Shown here in pieces: positions 43,489 to 52,487 of a stretch of DNA of 64,000 bases. The first letter of the stretch is position 1, and each line of letters begins with the position of its first letter. This stretch comes from Lachnospiraceae bacterium. GTDB lineage: Bacteria; Bacillota; Clostridia; Lachnospirales; Lachnospiraceae. Where the stretch lies: the NCBI GenBank assembly GCA_024690205.1, contig JAILCX010000047.1, forward strand, positions 25,368 to 89,367, in the 5' to 3' direction. The notes under the pieces are model-generated. The model was not told the DNA's origin, made no database searches, and worked only from the letters and a program-made list of their open reading frames with translations. Made by a program: the position numbers and the translations under genes.

Positions 43489-44850
43489 ATGGCTTTTGAG
43501 TCACTTTCAGATAAACTTCAAAATACATTTAAAAAGTTAAGGTCCAAGGGACTCCTTACCGAGGACGATGTAAAGACCGCACTTAAAGAAGTTAAAATGG
43601 CTTTGCTTGAAGCCGATGTTAACTTCAAGGTAGTTAAGCAGTTTATTAATTCCGTACAGGAACGAGCCGTCGGTCAGGATGTTATGAACGGTCTTAATCC
43701 CGGCCAGATGGTGATAAAGATCGTTAATGAAGAGCTTGTGGAGCTCATGGGACCTGAATGTGCCGAGATAGATTTCCTTCCCGGCAAGGCTATAACCGTA
43801 CTTATGATGTGCGGACTTCAGGGTGCAGGTAAGACTACCGCAACGGCAAAGCTTGCCGGAGCTTTGGTAAAAAAGGGCAAACGGCCTTTACTTGTTGCCT
43901 GCGATATATACAGACCCGGAGCCATAAAGCAGTTACAGATAAACGGAGAAAAAGTAAATGTTCCCGTCTTTGAGATGGGCGATAACAATTCTCCGGTTAA
44001 TATAGCAAAAGCAGCCATAGAACATGCTTCCAAAAACGACAATAACGTCGTGATCCTCGATACGGCCGGTCGTCTTCATATAGATGAAGAGATGATGGAA
44101 GAACTTATCCTTATAAAGGATAATGTTGATGTTCATCAGACCATACTCGTTGTCGATGCAATGACCGGTCAGGATGCCGTTACCGTTGCAGATGAGTTTA
44201 ACTCAAGGATCGGAATTGACGGTGTCATCTTATCAAAGATGGACGGCGATGCAAGAGGCGGTGCTGCACTTTCCGTCAAGGCAGTTACTCGAAAACCGAT
44301 ATTCTTTGTCGGCATGGGAGAAAAGCTTACGGATCTTGAGCAGTTCTATCCCGACAGGATGGCCAATCGTATCCTTGGCATGGGTGATGTGTTAAGCCTC
44401 ATCGAAAAGGCGGAAGAAAACATTGCCATAGATGAAGAAACATCAAAGGACATGGTCGGCAGGCTCAAAAAAGGTAAGTTTGATTACAACGATTACCTTG
44501 AAAGCCTGAAGCAGATGAATAATCTCGGCGGATTATCTTCGATACTCGGAATGCTTCCCGGCATGGGGGTCAAAATGAAGGATATCGAAGGCCAGATAGA
44601 TGAAAAGCAGCTCAAACAGACTGAGGCGATAATCCTCAGCATGACCAAAGAAGAACGCGCCAATCCCAAGATAATGTCACTTCCGAGAAAAGGAAGGATA
44701 GCAAAGGGTGCAGGCGTTGATATAGCTGTCGTAAACCGCTTTGTAAAGCAGTTCGAACAGACACAGAAGATGATGAAACAGATGCCCGGAATGTTCGGAA
44801 AGAAAAAAGGCATGGGCGGACTTGGCGGAATGTTCGGAAACTTCTTTTAA
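43489..44850 (+). CDS. ffh: signal recognition particle protein Ffh
   Basis: The 453-residue GTPase binds signal peptides and SRP RNA. It has the N domain (1-85), a G domain with GLQGAGKTTATAKLA, DTAGRLHIDEEM and SKMDGDARGG, and an M domain (about 325-430) with the RNA-binding SLPRKGRIAKGAG and a Met-rich tail (KMMKQMPGMFG). It starts 3 nt after ylxM. A GUA-rich leader of rpsP follows. Confidence 0.97.
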   Translation: MAFESLSDKLQNTFKKLRSKGLLTEDDVKTALKEVKMALLEADVNFKVVKQFINSVQERAVGQDVMNGLNPGQMVIKIVNEELVELMGPECAEIDFLPGKAITVLMMCGLQGAGKTTATAKLAGALVKKGKRPLLVACDIYRPGAIKQLQINGEKVNVPVFEMGDNNSPVNIAKAAIEHASKNDNNVVILDTAGRLHIDEEMMEELILIKDNVDVHQTILVVDAMTGQDAVTVADEFNSRIGIDGVILSKMDGDARGGAALSVKAVTRKPIFFVGMGEKLTDLEQFYPDRMANRILGMGDVLSLIEKAEENIAIDEETSKDMVGRLKKGKFDYNDYLESLKQMNNLGGLSSILGMLPGMGVKMKDIEGQIDEKQLKQTEAIILSMTKEERANPKIMSLPRKGRIAKGAGVDIAVVNRFVKQFEQTQKMMKQMPGMFGKKKGMGGLGGMFGNFF

Positions 44851-44893
44851 CATCGTGAAATAATAAATTTATTTATATACGGAGGAAACAAAA

Positions 44894-45139
44894 ATGTCAG
44901 TAAAGATCAGATTAAGAAGAATGGGTCAGAAGAAAGCTCCTTTCTACAGAGTAGTAGTAGCAGATTCTCGTTCTCCCAGAGACGGAAGATTTATCGAAGA
45001 GATCGGAACATATGATCCCAACACAGATCCGAGCACTTTCAAGGTAGATGAGGAGCTCGCTAAGAAGTGGCTTGCTAATGGTGCTCAGCCTACAGAAGTT
45101 GTTGGTAAGCTTTTCAAACTTGCCGGTATTGAAAAATAA
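44894..45139 (+). CDS. rpsP: 30S ribosomal protein S16
   Basis: The 81-residue protein starts [18 protein letters not shown] and contains [22 protein letters not shown], both diagnostic of S16 (cited here only in part). CGGAGGAAA precedes the ATG. It leads the rpsP-khpA-rimM-trmD-rplS group. Confidence 0.98.
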   Translation: MSVKIRLRRMGQKKAPFYRVVVADSRSPRDGRFIEEIGTYDPNTDPSTFKVDEELAKKWLANGAQPTEVVGKLFKLAGIEK

Positions 45140-45162
45140 TCATTTCATTCCTGGAGGAGATC

Positions 45163-45390
45163 ATGAAAGAGTTAGTTGAAGTAATAGCTAAGGCTCTTGT
45201 TGAACATCCGGATGAAGTGACCGTTACCGAAAAAGAAGAAGGCAAGCATGTTGTTATTGAACTCCATGTTGCCGAATCCGATATGGGTAAAGTTATCGGC
45301 AAACAGGGAAGGATAGCAAAGGCGATCCGTTCCGTTGTTAAGGCGGCATCTTCAAAGGATAACAAGAGAGTTGATGTTGAGATAGTATAG
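45163..45390 (+). CDS. khpA: KH-domain RNA-binding protein KhpA
   Basis: The 75-residue single KH domain protein has the loop VIGKQGRIAKAIRS. KhpA partners with KhpB and binds RNA, affecting cell division and length in other Firmicutes. It lies between rpsP and rimM as usual. GGAGGAG precedes the ATG, and a terminator follows. Confidence 0.95.
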   Translation: MKELVEVIAKALVEHPDEVTVTEKEEGKHVVIELHVAESDMGKVIGKQGRIAKAIRSVVKAASSKDNKRVDVEIV

Positions 45391-45394
45391 TTTT

Positions 45395-45421
45395 ACGGCC
45401 TCCGGTCATTCCGGAGGCTGT
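45395..45421 (+). terminator. terminator or attenuator between khpA and rimM
   Basis: ACGGCCTCCGG and CCGGAGGCTGT form an 11-bp stem with one G-U and a TCATT loop, then TTTGTT. rimM starts 12 nt later without another Shine-Dalgarno, and GGAGG is in the stem. Confidence 0.8.
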
Positions 45422-45432
45422 TTGTTAAAAAC

Positions 45433-45939
45433 ATGGAAGATTTGTTGAAAGTTGGGATCATCACATCCACACACGGTATAAAGGGAGAAGTAAAAGTCTA
45501 CCCCACGACCGATGATCCTGCACGTTTTAAAAAACTAAAGAGCGCTTTGTTAAAGACCGGAAAGGAATCGATAAACGTAAATGTCTCTTCGGTCAAGTTC
45601 TTTAAGCAGTTTGTTATTTTAAAGTTTAAGGAATTTAATGATATTAACGAAGTTGAAGGCTACAGGAAAGCAGAGCTTTTTGTTAAAAGATCCGATGCGG
45701 TAAACCTTGATGAGGATGAATTCTATATCGCTGACCTTATAGGTATAAAAGCCGTTTCTGAAGATGGCATTTACAGCGGCGAAGTAGTTGATGTACTTAG
45801 CGGTAATGCTAACGATGTATATGTCGTTAAGCTCGATGATGATCGGGAAGTGCTCCTTCCTGCGATCAAAGAGTGTATAAAGGAAGTAGATCCCCAAAAC
45901 GGGATACTTAAGTTTAACATGATGGACGGGTTATTATAA
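45433..45939 (+). CDS. rimM: ribosome maturation factor RimM
   Basis: The 168-residue protein helps assemble the head of the 30S subunit. It has the N-terminal LKVGIITSTHGIKGEVKV and a PRC-barrel C-terminal half with ADLIGIKAV and VLLPAIKECIKEVD. ATG 45433 matches the family N-terminus. No ribosome site is free in front of it: the only GGAGG is 15 nt away in a terminator stem. Confidence 0.95.
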   Translation: MEDLLKVGIITSTHGIKGEVKVYPTTDDPARFKKLKSALLKTGKESINVNVSSVKFFKQFVILKFKEFNDINEVEGYRKAELFVKRSDAVNLDEDEFYIADLIGIKAVSEDGIYSGEVVDVLSGNANDVYVVKLDDDREVLLPAIKECIKEVDPQNGILKFNMMDGLL

Positions 45940-45941
45940 AT

Positions 45942-46724
45942 ATGAGATTTGATGTTCTGACCCTTTTTCCCGAGCAGATAAGTTCATACTTTTCACAGAG
46001 TATAACGGGACGTGCTCTTAAAGAAGGGATCATCGAACTTAATACCGTAAATATAAGGGATTATTCAAACGATCCCCATAACAGCGTCGATGACTATACA
46101 TACGGTGGAGGCGCGGGTATGCTGATGATGCCGGGCCCCGTGTATGATGCATATAAAAGCCTTAATGTGCCCAAGGACACAAGAGTTGTTTATTTAACCC
46201 CTGTCGGAAGGGTATTTGATCAAAAGTACGCGATCGACCTTTCAAAGGAAAAAGAGATCGTATTTATCTGCGGGCATTATGAAGGCATAGATGAACGAGT
46301 TATAGATGAAATAGTGACCGATAGGATATCAATAGGAGATTATGTCCTTACAGGCGGTGAAACCGCAGCATTGGTAGTTATGGATGCTGTTTCAAGACTT
46401 GTTCCCGGAGTGCTCGGTAACGAAACATCCTTTGTGGATGAGAGCTTTTATGATGACCTTTTGGAATATCCGCAATATACAAGGCCTGAGCACTGGATGG
46501 GTAAAGATGTTCCGCCCATACTTTTATCGGGAGATCACGCTGCGGTTGATGAGTGGAGACTTGAGGAATCCATAAGGATCACAAAGGAGTTAAGGCCTGA
46601 TCTATACGAGAAATGGGCAGTGTCCCACGAGGAATATTTTATAAAAAAAGAGAAAAAGGCCAAAAGAGAGGCTGAAAAAGCCAGAAAAAGAGCAAAAAAA
46701 CTTGCAAACACAAATGACTTGTGA
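45942..46724 (+). CDS. trmD: tRNA (guanine-N1)-methyltransferase
   Basis: The 260-residue SPOUT methyltransferase modifies G37 of tRNAs. It has the N-terminal FDVLTLFPEQ, VDDYTYGGGAGMLM, CGHYEGIDERV and ISIGDYVLTGGE with the trefoil knot. The C-terminus has about 25 additional Lys/Glu/Ala residues (KKAKREAEKARKRAKK). It starts 2 nt after rimM. Confidence 0.97.
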   Translation: MRFDVLTLFPEQISSYFSQSITGRALKEGIIELNTVNIRDYSNDPHNSVDDYTYGGGAGMLMMPGPVYDAYKSLNVPKDTRVVYLTPVGRVFDQKYAIDLSKEKEIVFICGHYEGIDERVIDEIVTDRISIGDYVLTGGETAALVVMDAVSRLVPGVLGNETSFVDESFYDDLLEYPQYTRPEHWMGKDVPPILLSGDHAAVDEWRLEESIRITKELRPDLYEKWAVSHEEYFIKKEKKAKREAEKARKRAKKLANTNDL

Positions 46725-46814
46725 TAAATTAACAATGTTGTCTAAAAATGTGATGGTCCTCTGGTATTAAATACGTATGAACATCTTAAGTTTTGAAGAT
46801 AAGGAGAAAGAAAA

Positions 46815-47159
46815 ATGAGTGACATTATCAGAGAGATCGAAAACGAAGCATTGAAAGAAGTAAATGAATTCAATGTAGGTGATACCGTTAAGGTATACGG
46901 AAAGATCAAGGAAGGTAACCGTGAACGTGTTCAGGTTTATGAAGGAACAGTATTAAAGATTCAGGGTACCGGAGCAAGAAAGACATTTACCGTTAGAAAG
47001 AATTCAAACGGTGTCGGTGTCGAGAAGACATGGCCCATGTATTCACCCCTTGTTGAAAAGGTTGAAATAGTCAGAAAGGGTAAAGTACGTCGTGCTAAGC
47101 TTTTCTACTTAAGAGACCGTATCGGAAAGTCAGCTAAGGTTAAAGAAGCTGTTAAGTAA
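46815..47159 (+). CDS. rplS: 50S ribosomal protein L19
   Basis: The 114-residue protein has [16 protein letters not shown] and the C-terminal [18 protein letters not shown] of L19. AAGGAGAAAG precedes the ATG. The 90-nt gap after trmD could hold a ribosomal protein leader, but I see no clear structure beyond an ATCTT/AAGAT hairpin. Confidence 0.97.
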   Translation: MSDIIREIENEALKEVNEFNVGDTVKVYGKIKEGNRERVQVYEGTVLKIQGTGARKTFTVRKNSNGVGVEKTWPMYSPLVEKVEIVRKGKVRRAKLFYLRDRIGKSAKVKEAVK

Positions 47160-47187
47160 TCAAAAGTTTAAAACAAAGATTAATGTG

Positions 47188-47211
47188 ATCGAGTGGGGAA
47201 ACCCACTCGAT
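47188..47211 (+). terminator. hairpin after rplS
   Basis: ATCGAGTGGG and its exact complement enclose a GAAA tetraloop. The following T-rich stretch is interrupted (TATGCGTTTATT), so it may be a weak terminator or an mRNA end-protecting hairpin. Confidence 0.65.
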
Positions 47212-47240
47212 TATGCGTTTATTATATGTTAAAATATCTA

Positions 47241-47271
47241 AGTCATGTGTAATTCCATGACTCGGAGTCAT
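47241..47271 (+). promoter_or_regulatory. two mutually exclusive hairpins over the lepB ribosome site
   Basis: AGTCATG (47241-47247) pairs with CATGACT (47256-47262). The same CATGACT can instead pair through ATGACT with AGTCAT (47266-47271), which overlaps the GGAG (47264-47267) just before the ATG. An extended -10, TGTTAAAAT, ends at 47235, so the leader would begin near 47242. Confidence 0.5.
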
Positions 47272-47272
47272 A

Positions 47273-47860
47273 ATGAAAAACAGATACAAAGGATTGACCT
47301 TTGTCGAAAAGAAAAAGACCATATCGGGTGATCTGGTAAGAGATATACTGATCACCGTATTTTATTGTTTTGTCGCCGTACTTATCGCGGTCGTTATGGT
47401 TACGGCATACGGAATGAAAACCACGGTTGTCGGATCTTCAATGGAACCGGCACTTATGAATAACCAGACGGTGCTTATCGACAGATTTGCTTATAAGCTT
47501 TTATCACCGGACAGAGGAGATGTGATCTGCTTTTATCCCAAGGGAAACGAGAATTCACATCTTTATATAAAAAGGGTGATAGGTCTTCCGGGAGAAACGG
47601 TACAGATCATAGATGGATACGTTTACATAGACGGTGTCAGATATCTTGAAGATGATATATTCGACATGATCTCTGATCCCGGAGATGCCGAGGCATTATT
47701 CCTTTTGGGAGATGATGAATACTTCGTTCTCGGAGACAGCAGAAATAATTCTGAGGACAGCAGAAACGGTAATATCGGTGCAGTAGGCAAGGATACGATA
47801 GTCGGTAAAGTCTGGTTCAAGTATCGCCGCAACGATAATAAGATGGGTTTTGTTAAGTAA
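47273..47860 (+). CDS. lepB: type I signal peptidase, first copy
   Basis: The 195-residue serine protease removes signal peptides at the outer face of the membrane. It has one N-terminal membrane segment (about 24-48), catalytic Ser56 in VGSSMEPAL and Lys100 in LYIKRVIGLPGE, and the box E segment FVLGDSRNNSEDSR. It is the short Gram-positive form. A second copy lies 0.9 kb downstream behind rbgA. Translation may be gated by its leader hairpins. Confidence 0.95.
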   Translation: MKNRYKGLTFVEKKKTISGDLVRDILITVFYCFVAVLIAVVMVTAYGMKTTVVGSSMEPALMNNQTVLIDRFAYKLLSPDRGDVICFYPKGNENSHLYIKRVIGLPGETVQIIDGYVYIDGVRYLEDDIFDMISDPGDAEALFLLGDDEYFVLGDSRNNSEDSRNGNIGAVGKDTIVGKVWFKYRRNDNKMGFVK

Positions 47861-47869
47861 GGATATTAT

Positions 47870-48715
47870 ATGGCTTATCAGTATTTCCCGGGTCATATGA
47901 CAAAGGCTCTGCGGAGCATGAAGGAGGACATCAAGCTTATAGATCTCGTGATAGAGGTCGTTGATGCCAGGATCCCCCAAAGCTCCAGAAATCCCGAAGT
48001 CGATGCTTTATCCACGGGCAAAAAAAGAATAATAGTCCTTAACAAATCCGATCTTTCGGATCCTTCGGTAAACAAGCTTTGGGCTGAGCACTTCAGGCAG
48101 AACGGGATGATCGTTATAGAGGCTGATTCAAAAAAGCCCGCCACTTTAAAGAACTTTGAAGAAACCGTAAATACAGCCTGCGTCGAAAAGATAGAGCGTG
48201 ACAGAAAACGCGGAATAAAGAACCGTCCCGTAAGATGTATGGTGATCGGGATACCTAATGTCGGTAAATCGACCTTCATAAATACGGTCTCAAAAAAGTC
48301 GGGTGCAAAAACGGGAAATAAGCCCGGTGTCACCAGGGGCAAACAGTGGATCGCCCTGGGAAAGACCATAGAACTTTTGGACACACCGGGAATCTTATGG
48401 CCCAAATTCGAGGATGAAAAGACAGGCCTTAACCTTGCACTTATCGGATCCATGAACGATGAGATACTTGATATATCGGAACTTTGCTGCAAGGTGCTGG
48501 AGTTTTTTAAAAACGAGAATCCTTCGCTTTTAAAACAAAGGTACGGCGATGATCTGGACACTGAGCTTGATCCGCCTGCGATGCTTATAAAGATCGCATC
48601 AAAAAGAAACGTAATAACTAAGGGGAATGAACCTGACATCAACAGGATGTCGTCAATAATAATGGAGGAATTCAGAAGCGGAAAGATCGGTCGTGTTTCG
48701 CTTGAAAGACCTTAG
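47870..48715 (+). CDS. rbgA: ribosome biogenesis GTPase RbgA (YlqF)
   Basis: The 281-residue circularly permuted GTPase drives late 50S assembly. The motifs occur in the order G4 (LNKSDLSD), G1 (GIPNVGKST) and G3 (LDTPGILWP), as expected for the permuted class. It starts MAYQYFPGHMTKAL, the typical YlqF N-terminus. It lies between two lepB copies. Confidence 0.96.
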   Translation: MAYQYFPGHMTKALRSMKEDIKLIDLVIEVVDARIPQSSRNPEVDALSTGKKRIIVLNKSDLSDPSVNKLWAEHFRQNGMIVIEADSKKPATLKNFEETVNTACVEKIERDRKRGIKNRPVRCMVIGIPNVGKSTFINTVSKKSGAKTGNKPGVTRGKQWIALGKTIELLDTPGILWPKFEDEKTGLNLALIGSMNDEILDISELCCKVLEFFKNENPSLLKQRYGDDLDTELDPPAMLIKIASKRNVITKGNEPDINRMSSIIMEEFRSGKIGRVSLERP

Positions 48716-48723
48716 AAGTAATC

Positions 48724-49263
48724 ATGAAAAAAGGAATTAAAGATCTTTTACTTACCAGTTTTTATTTGTTGTTAGTCCTTGTAGCCGTTTTCCTTGTTGT
48801 CACATATGTGGGACAAAGGATCTCCGTCATTGGATCATCAATGGAACCGACTCTTACAAACGGAGACCATCTGCTCGTAGATAAACTTTCGTACAGGTTT
48901 CACGATCCCGAGAGATTTGATATAGTCGTATTTCCCTATAAATACGAGGCGAATACATTCTACATAAAAAGAGTTATCGGTTTGCCCGGAGAGACGGTAT
49001 TGATCGACGAAGAAGGAAATATCTATATAAACGGGGAACTGCTTGAAGAAGGATACGGCAAGGAAGTAATAAGGAATCCGGGAAGAGCATATGAGCCTAT
49101 CACGCTTGGATTTAATGAGTTCTTTGTCCTTGGCGATAACAGGAACAATTCCATGGATTCAAGAGATCCGAACGTAGGTAACCTTAAAAAGAACGTTATC
49201 ATAGGAAAAGCATTTATGAGGGTGTTCCCTTTTCAGAGCATGGGAGTCATCAAACATCAGTAG
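48724..49263 (+). CDS. lepB: type I signal peptidase, second copy
   Basis: The 179-residue enzyme has a membrane segment at about 8-30, Ser39 in IGSSMEPTL, Lys82 in FYIKRVIGLPGE and box E FVLGDNRNNSMDSR. It resembles the first copy but differs over most of its length, so the duplication is not recent. The catalytic Ser-Lys dyad is intact in both. It starts 8 nt after rbgA. Confidence 0.95.
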   Translation: MKKGIKDLLLTSFYLLLVLVAVFLVVTYVGQRISVIGSSMEPTLTNGDHLLVDKLSYRFHDPERFDIVVFPYKYEANTFYIKRVIGLPGETVLIDEEGNIYINGELLEEGYGKEVIRNPGRAYEPITLGFNEFFVLGDNRNNSMDSRDPNVGNLKKNVIIGKAFMRVFPFQSMGVIKHQ

Positions 49264-49269
49264 GTCAGA

Positions 49270-50031
49270 ATGGAAAAAGAAAGCATAACATCAGTAAAAG
49301 AGAAATTTCGGGCAGCGTCTTTGGATAGGCTGCCTGATTTGATATCTGAATACTCCGGTGATGACCGGGGCGGCGTTTTGGATCTTATTAAAAAAGCCCA
49401 AAAGAAGCTTGATGATCTTGAAAAAGAAAAAGCGCGCACCGAAAAGATGAAGGAGTACGAAAAGATGTACCCGGATGCAGAGTATATCTGCGGTATCGAT
49501 GAAGTCGGAAGAGGGCCCCTGGCAGGACCTGTCGTAACGTGTGCTGTGATATTACCCAAGGATTGTGACATTCTGTATCTAAATGATTCGAAGCAATTAT
49601 CCGAAAAAAAGAGAGAAGAGTTATATGATGTCATCATGGAAAAGGCCGTAAGCGTCGGTATAGGTTATAACAGTCCCGAACGCATAGATGAGATCAATAT
49701 CCTTCAGGCAACATATGAGGCCATGAGGCAATCCGTATCTAAACTCAGTGTCAGACCTGATATTTTGCTTAATGATGCCGTGACCATTCCCGGTATCGAT
49801 ATAAAGCAGGTTCCGATCATCAAGGGTGATGCAAAGAGCATATCCATTGCTGCGGCCAGCATCGTTGCAAAAGTTACAAGAGACCATCTGATGGTCGATT
49901 ATGATTCCGTATATCCCGGGTATGACTTTGCTTCAAACAAAGGATACGGAAGCGCTTCGCACATCGAGGCATTAAAGAAATACGGACCCACACCGATACA
50001 TCGAAGATCCTTTATCGGAAATTTTGTATGA
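49270..50031 (+). CDS. rnhB: ribonuclease HII
   Basis: The 253-residue enzyme cuts RNA in RNA-DNA hybrids and excises ribonucleotides. The catalytic acids lie in [13 protein letters not shown], and [14 protein letters not shown] and [11 protein letters not shown] are typical. An N-terminal helical extension of about 72 residues with a coiled coil precedes the domain, longer than in E. coli RnhB but common in Firmicutes. Its stop overlaps the next gene as ATGA. Confidence 0.95.
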   Translation: MEKESITSVKEKFRAASLDRLPDLISEYSGDDRGGVLDLIKKAQKKLDDLEKEKARTEKMKEYEKMYPDAEYICGIDEVGRGPLAGPVVTCAVILPKDCDILYLNDSKQLSEKKREELYDVIMEKAVSVGIGYNSPERIDEINILQATYEAMRQSVSKLSVRPDILLNDAVTIPGIDIKQVPIIKGDAKSISIAAASIVAKVTRDHLMVDYDSVYPGYDFASNKGYGSASHIEALKKYGPTPIHRRSFIGNFV

Positions 50032-51746
50032 ACATTGGAAGCATTTTCAATCAGATAAACAATGCCGTAAACAATATGGTATCCATGGAGCAAGGCACCG
50101 GCATTCCCGCAAGTGAGCTTTCATTAAGTTTGCAAAAAGGAATGGATATCCTAAGCTCCATGAACGCAGGGAGTGCGCTTACCGGAACCGTAGCCGGTTT
50201 TGATGAAGGAAAACTCATCCTTCAGCTTACCGAAGGTGCCATGATAGAAGCAAGGCTTGAAGGCATGGCTGATCCGACGATAGGGCAGCAGCTTAGTTTT
50301 GTAGTCAAAGGAAACAATCAGGGAAATATAACCCTTTCACCTTTATTTGCCAATATGAACCCGAGCTCCACGATCTCAGGAGCTTTACAGGCGGCAGGTC
50401 TGCCCGATAATCCACAGACTCAATATATAGTCAGATCTATGATGGAAGAAGGATTGCCGATAAATAAGGATTCCCTTCTTGATATGGTAAGGACCGCCAA
50501 TGAATTTCCGCTAAGCGATCCTAAAGACATGGCAGTTCTTCAAAGACTGGGGATTCCCGTTAACGAAGAAATGCTTACTCAGTTTGAAAACTACAAAAAC
50601 TATGAACATACGATAAGCAATTCCCTGACGGATATTGCCGATGCTTTTATTGAAAGCTCTGTTTCCATGATGGAAACACAAACACCCGAGGAGACGGTCG
50701 CATTTTTAAAGGACACATTAAATACGATCCTTCCGGAGGCTTTAAACGAAGCTGACGCTGAGGTTAATAAAGCGCAGGGTGAAATGGCAGGCGCTGATAC
50801 GGCTGCCGGGCAGGTAACGGGAGAAAAGGTTCTTCCCGAAGGTGAAGTACTTCAAAATATCATTTCGGGAAAAGAAGGAAATGAAGGCGGAACTCAGGTT
50901 GTACAAAACGGTGCAGTTATTCCGGATAACACGCAGGGTGACGTTCGGAATATAGCTCAGGATACAGTCCGTGATATGGATCAGAATAACGAAGCGGTCA
51001 ATGCGCAAAATGACACTGCGTCAAAAACTGTCCTTAAGGAATTTGCTTCATTGGTTGAGGAACTTTCAAATAAAGAGCATCTGAGTTCCGAAGATATGGA
51101 CAAGCTGAGAGATCTTCTTAAAAACGACGATCTTGGTAAAGCCATAAAGAACGAGATTTCAAAGCAGTGGATGTTAAAACCCGAGGATGTTGCAAAAGAA
51201 GGAAGCGTAAGGGAACTCTACGATAAACTGAATTCCCAGATAAAGACACTCGCCGAGAACCTTAACCAGGGATCAAGACCCGATACACCGATCGCACAGG
51301 CGGCCAATAATGTTTCGGGTAATATCAATTTCATGAATGAGCTCAATCAGACGTTCAACTACGTACAGATCCCGCTTAAATTTGATAACTCAGATAAGAC
51401 GGGCGAACTTTACGTTTATACCAACAAAAAGTCGCTTGCCCAAAATGACGGAACGGTTTCGGCGTTGCTGCATCTTGATATGGATAACCTTGGACCTGTA
51501 GATGTCCATGTTACGTTAAATGAGTCAAATAACGTAAAAACAAAGTTCATGCTTAAGGATGATGCAGCACTTGACCTTATTGCGCAGAACATAGAGATAC
51601 TAAACCAGAGACTTAATAAGCGCGGATATAATATGAGTGCTGAGTTTGTTAATAACGTAGATCAAGGCTCCGTGTTTGAAAACATGCTTTCGGATGAAAA
51701 GAATGTGCCAATACTTTCAACAAATTCATTCGATGCGAGGGCATAG
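50028..51746 (+). CDS. FliK-like hook-length control domain protein (YlqG position)
   Basis: The 572-residue protein has an N-terminal part that is partly globular (about 40-120), and a low-complexity middle rich in Gln, Asn, Asp and Ala. The C-terminal Flg_hook-like domain lies at about 440-560 ([13 protein letters not shown], then [19 protein letters not shown]), as in FliK. It sits exactly where Bacillus subtilis has ylqG, between rnhB and ylqH. FliK measures hook length and signals to FlhB; the role of this separate copy is not known. Confidence 0.72.
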   Translation: MNIGSIFNQINNAVNNMVSMEQGTGIPASELSLSLQKGMDILSSMNAGSALTGTVAGFDEGKLILQLTEGAMIEARLEGMADPTIGQQLSFVVKGNNQGNITLSPLFANMNPSSTISGALQAAGLPDNPQTQYIVRSMMEEGLPINKDSLLDMVRTANEFPLSDPKDMAVLQRLGIPVNEEMLTQFENYKNYEHTISNSLTDIADAFIESSVSMMETQTPEETVAFLKDTLNTILPEALNEADAEVNKAQGEMAGADTAAGQVTGEKVLPEGEVLQNIISGKEGNEGGTQVVQNGAVIPDNTQGDVRNIAQDTVRDMDQNNEAVNAQNDTASKTVLKEFASLVEELSNKEHLSSEDMDKLRDLLKNDDLGKAIKNEISKQWMLKPEDVAKEGSVRELYDKLNSQIKTLAENLNQGSRPDTPIAQAANNVSGNINFMNELNQTFNYVQIPLKFDNSDKTGELYVYTNKKSLAQNDGTVSALLHLDMDNLGPVDVHVTLNESNNVKTKFMLKDDAALDLIAQNIEILNQRLNKRGYNMSAEFVNNVDQGSVFENMLSDEKNVPILSTNSFDARA

Positions 51747-51748
51747 TA

Positions 51749-52042
51749 TTGGAAGAAAAAAAGAAGATCAAAACAGCCGTAGCGCTTTCATATGATCCTG
51801 AAGAAGATGCCCCCAAAGTCATTGCCTCCGGTAAGGGTGCACTTGCGGAGCGCATCATCGAAAAGGCTAAAGAAGCAAATGTTGCCGTCCACCAGGATGA
51901 CAAGCTTGCCGATACCTTGTCAAAACTCGAGATCGGAGAGATGATCCCTCCCGAGCTTTATGAAGTTGTTGCTGAGATCCTTATCTTTGTTGATGCGATG
52001 GATAAGGTAAAGGCCAAGATAGATAAGGCCAAAGGAAACTGA
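51749..52042 (+). CDS. free-standing FlhB C-terminal domain protein (YlqH-like)
   Basis: The 97-residue protein matches the cytoplasmic C-terminal domain of FlhB/YscU: KTAVALSYDPEEDAPKV, GKGALAERIIEKAKE, and IPPELYEVVAEIL. It has no membrane part and no NPTH autocleavage site. Such proteins (FhlX, YlqH) can replace the cleaved FlhB domain in export switching in some species. It starts at TTG 51749 behind GCGAGGG, 2 nt after the FliK-like gene, so the two are coupled. Confidence 0.85.
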   Translation: MEEKKKIKTAVALSYDPEEDAPKVIASGKGALAERIIEKAKEANVAVHQDDKLADTLSKLEIGEMIPPELYEVVAEILIFVDAMDKVKAKIDKAKGN

Positions 52043-52044
52043 TA

Positions 52045-52401
52045 TTGAATAAAAGAACCAAAGGGGCCGTAAAGGAGCAGATGATCTGCGACTATATTAC
52101 CGGCAAAGGATACAGAGTCGTTGACCGCAATTTCCATTCGGGAAGAGCAGGAGAGATAGATATCATAGCTTTAAAGGATAGATATATCTGCTTTGTCGAG
52201 GTCAAATTCCGAAAAGACTCAAAGATGGGAATGCCTGAGGAGGCTGTAAGCTCAAATAAGATAAAAAAGATATGCAGGGCATCGGACTATTACATGTTGT
52301 TGCATAAGCAGTATTACGGCCTGCAGATCAGGTTTGATGTTGCAGCAATACTTGGCGAAGAAATCCGTTACCACGAAAATGCTTTTCCTTACATGATCTG
52401 A
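52045..52401 (+). CDS. UPF0102 protein YraN
   Basis: The 118-residue protein has a nuclease-like fold of the Holliday-junction resolvase type. It shows GYRVVDRNFHSGRAGEIDII and FVEVKFRKD, with acidic and Lys residues of a PD-(D/E)XK site. Its function is not established. It starts at TTG 52045 behind AAAGGA. It closes the ylqG-ylqH unit. Confidence 0.9.
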   Translation: MNKRTKGAVKEQMICDYITGKGYRVVDRNFHSGRAGEIDIIALKDRYICFVEVKFRKDSKMGMPEEAVSSNKIKKICRASDYYMLLHKQYYGLQIRFDVAAILGEEIRYHENAFPYMI

Positions 52402-52487
52402 TTTTAAGAAAATCTTAAGTTTTACATCAAATGAAATTAACAGTTTGGATATATCATTTATATAAATATAAAATTATGGAGTGAAAG

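Noticed and set aside
45163..45390. Pseudogene or truncation of the KH protein
   Set aside because: 75 residues is the normal length of KhpA.
46725..46814. L19 leader RNA element
   Set aside because: The gap is short and only a weak ATCTT/AAGAT hairpin is visible; not enough to call a regulatory RNA.
47893..48642. A 249-codon minus-strand frame opposite rbgA
   Set aside because: rbgA is an unambiguous GTPase gene in a conserved operon; the antisense frame is Ser/Phe-rich with no ribosome site.
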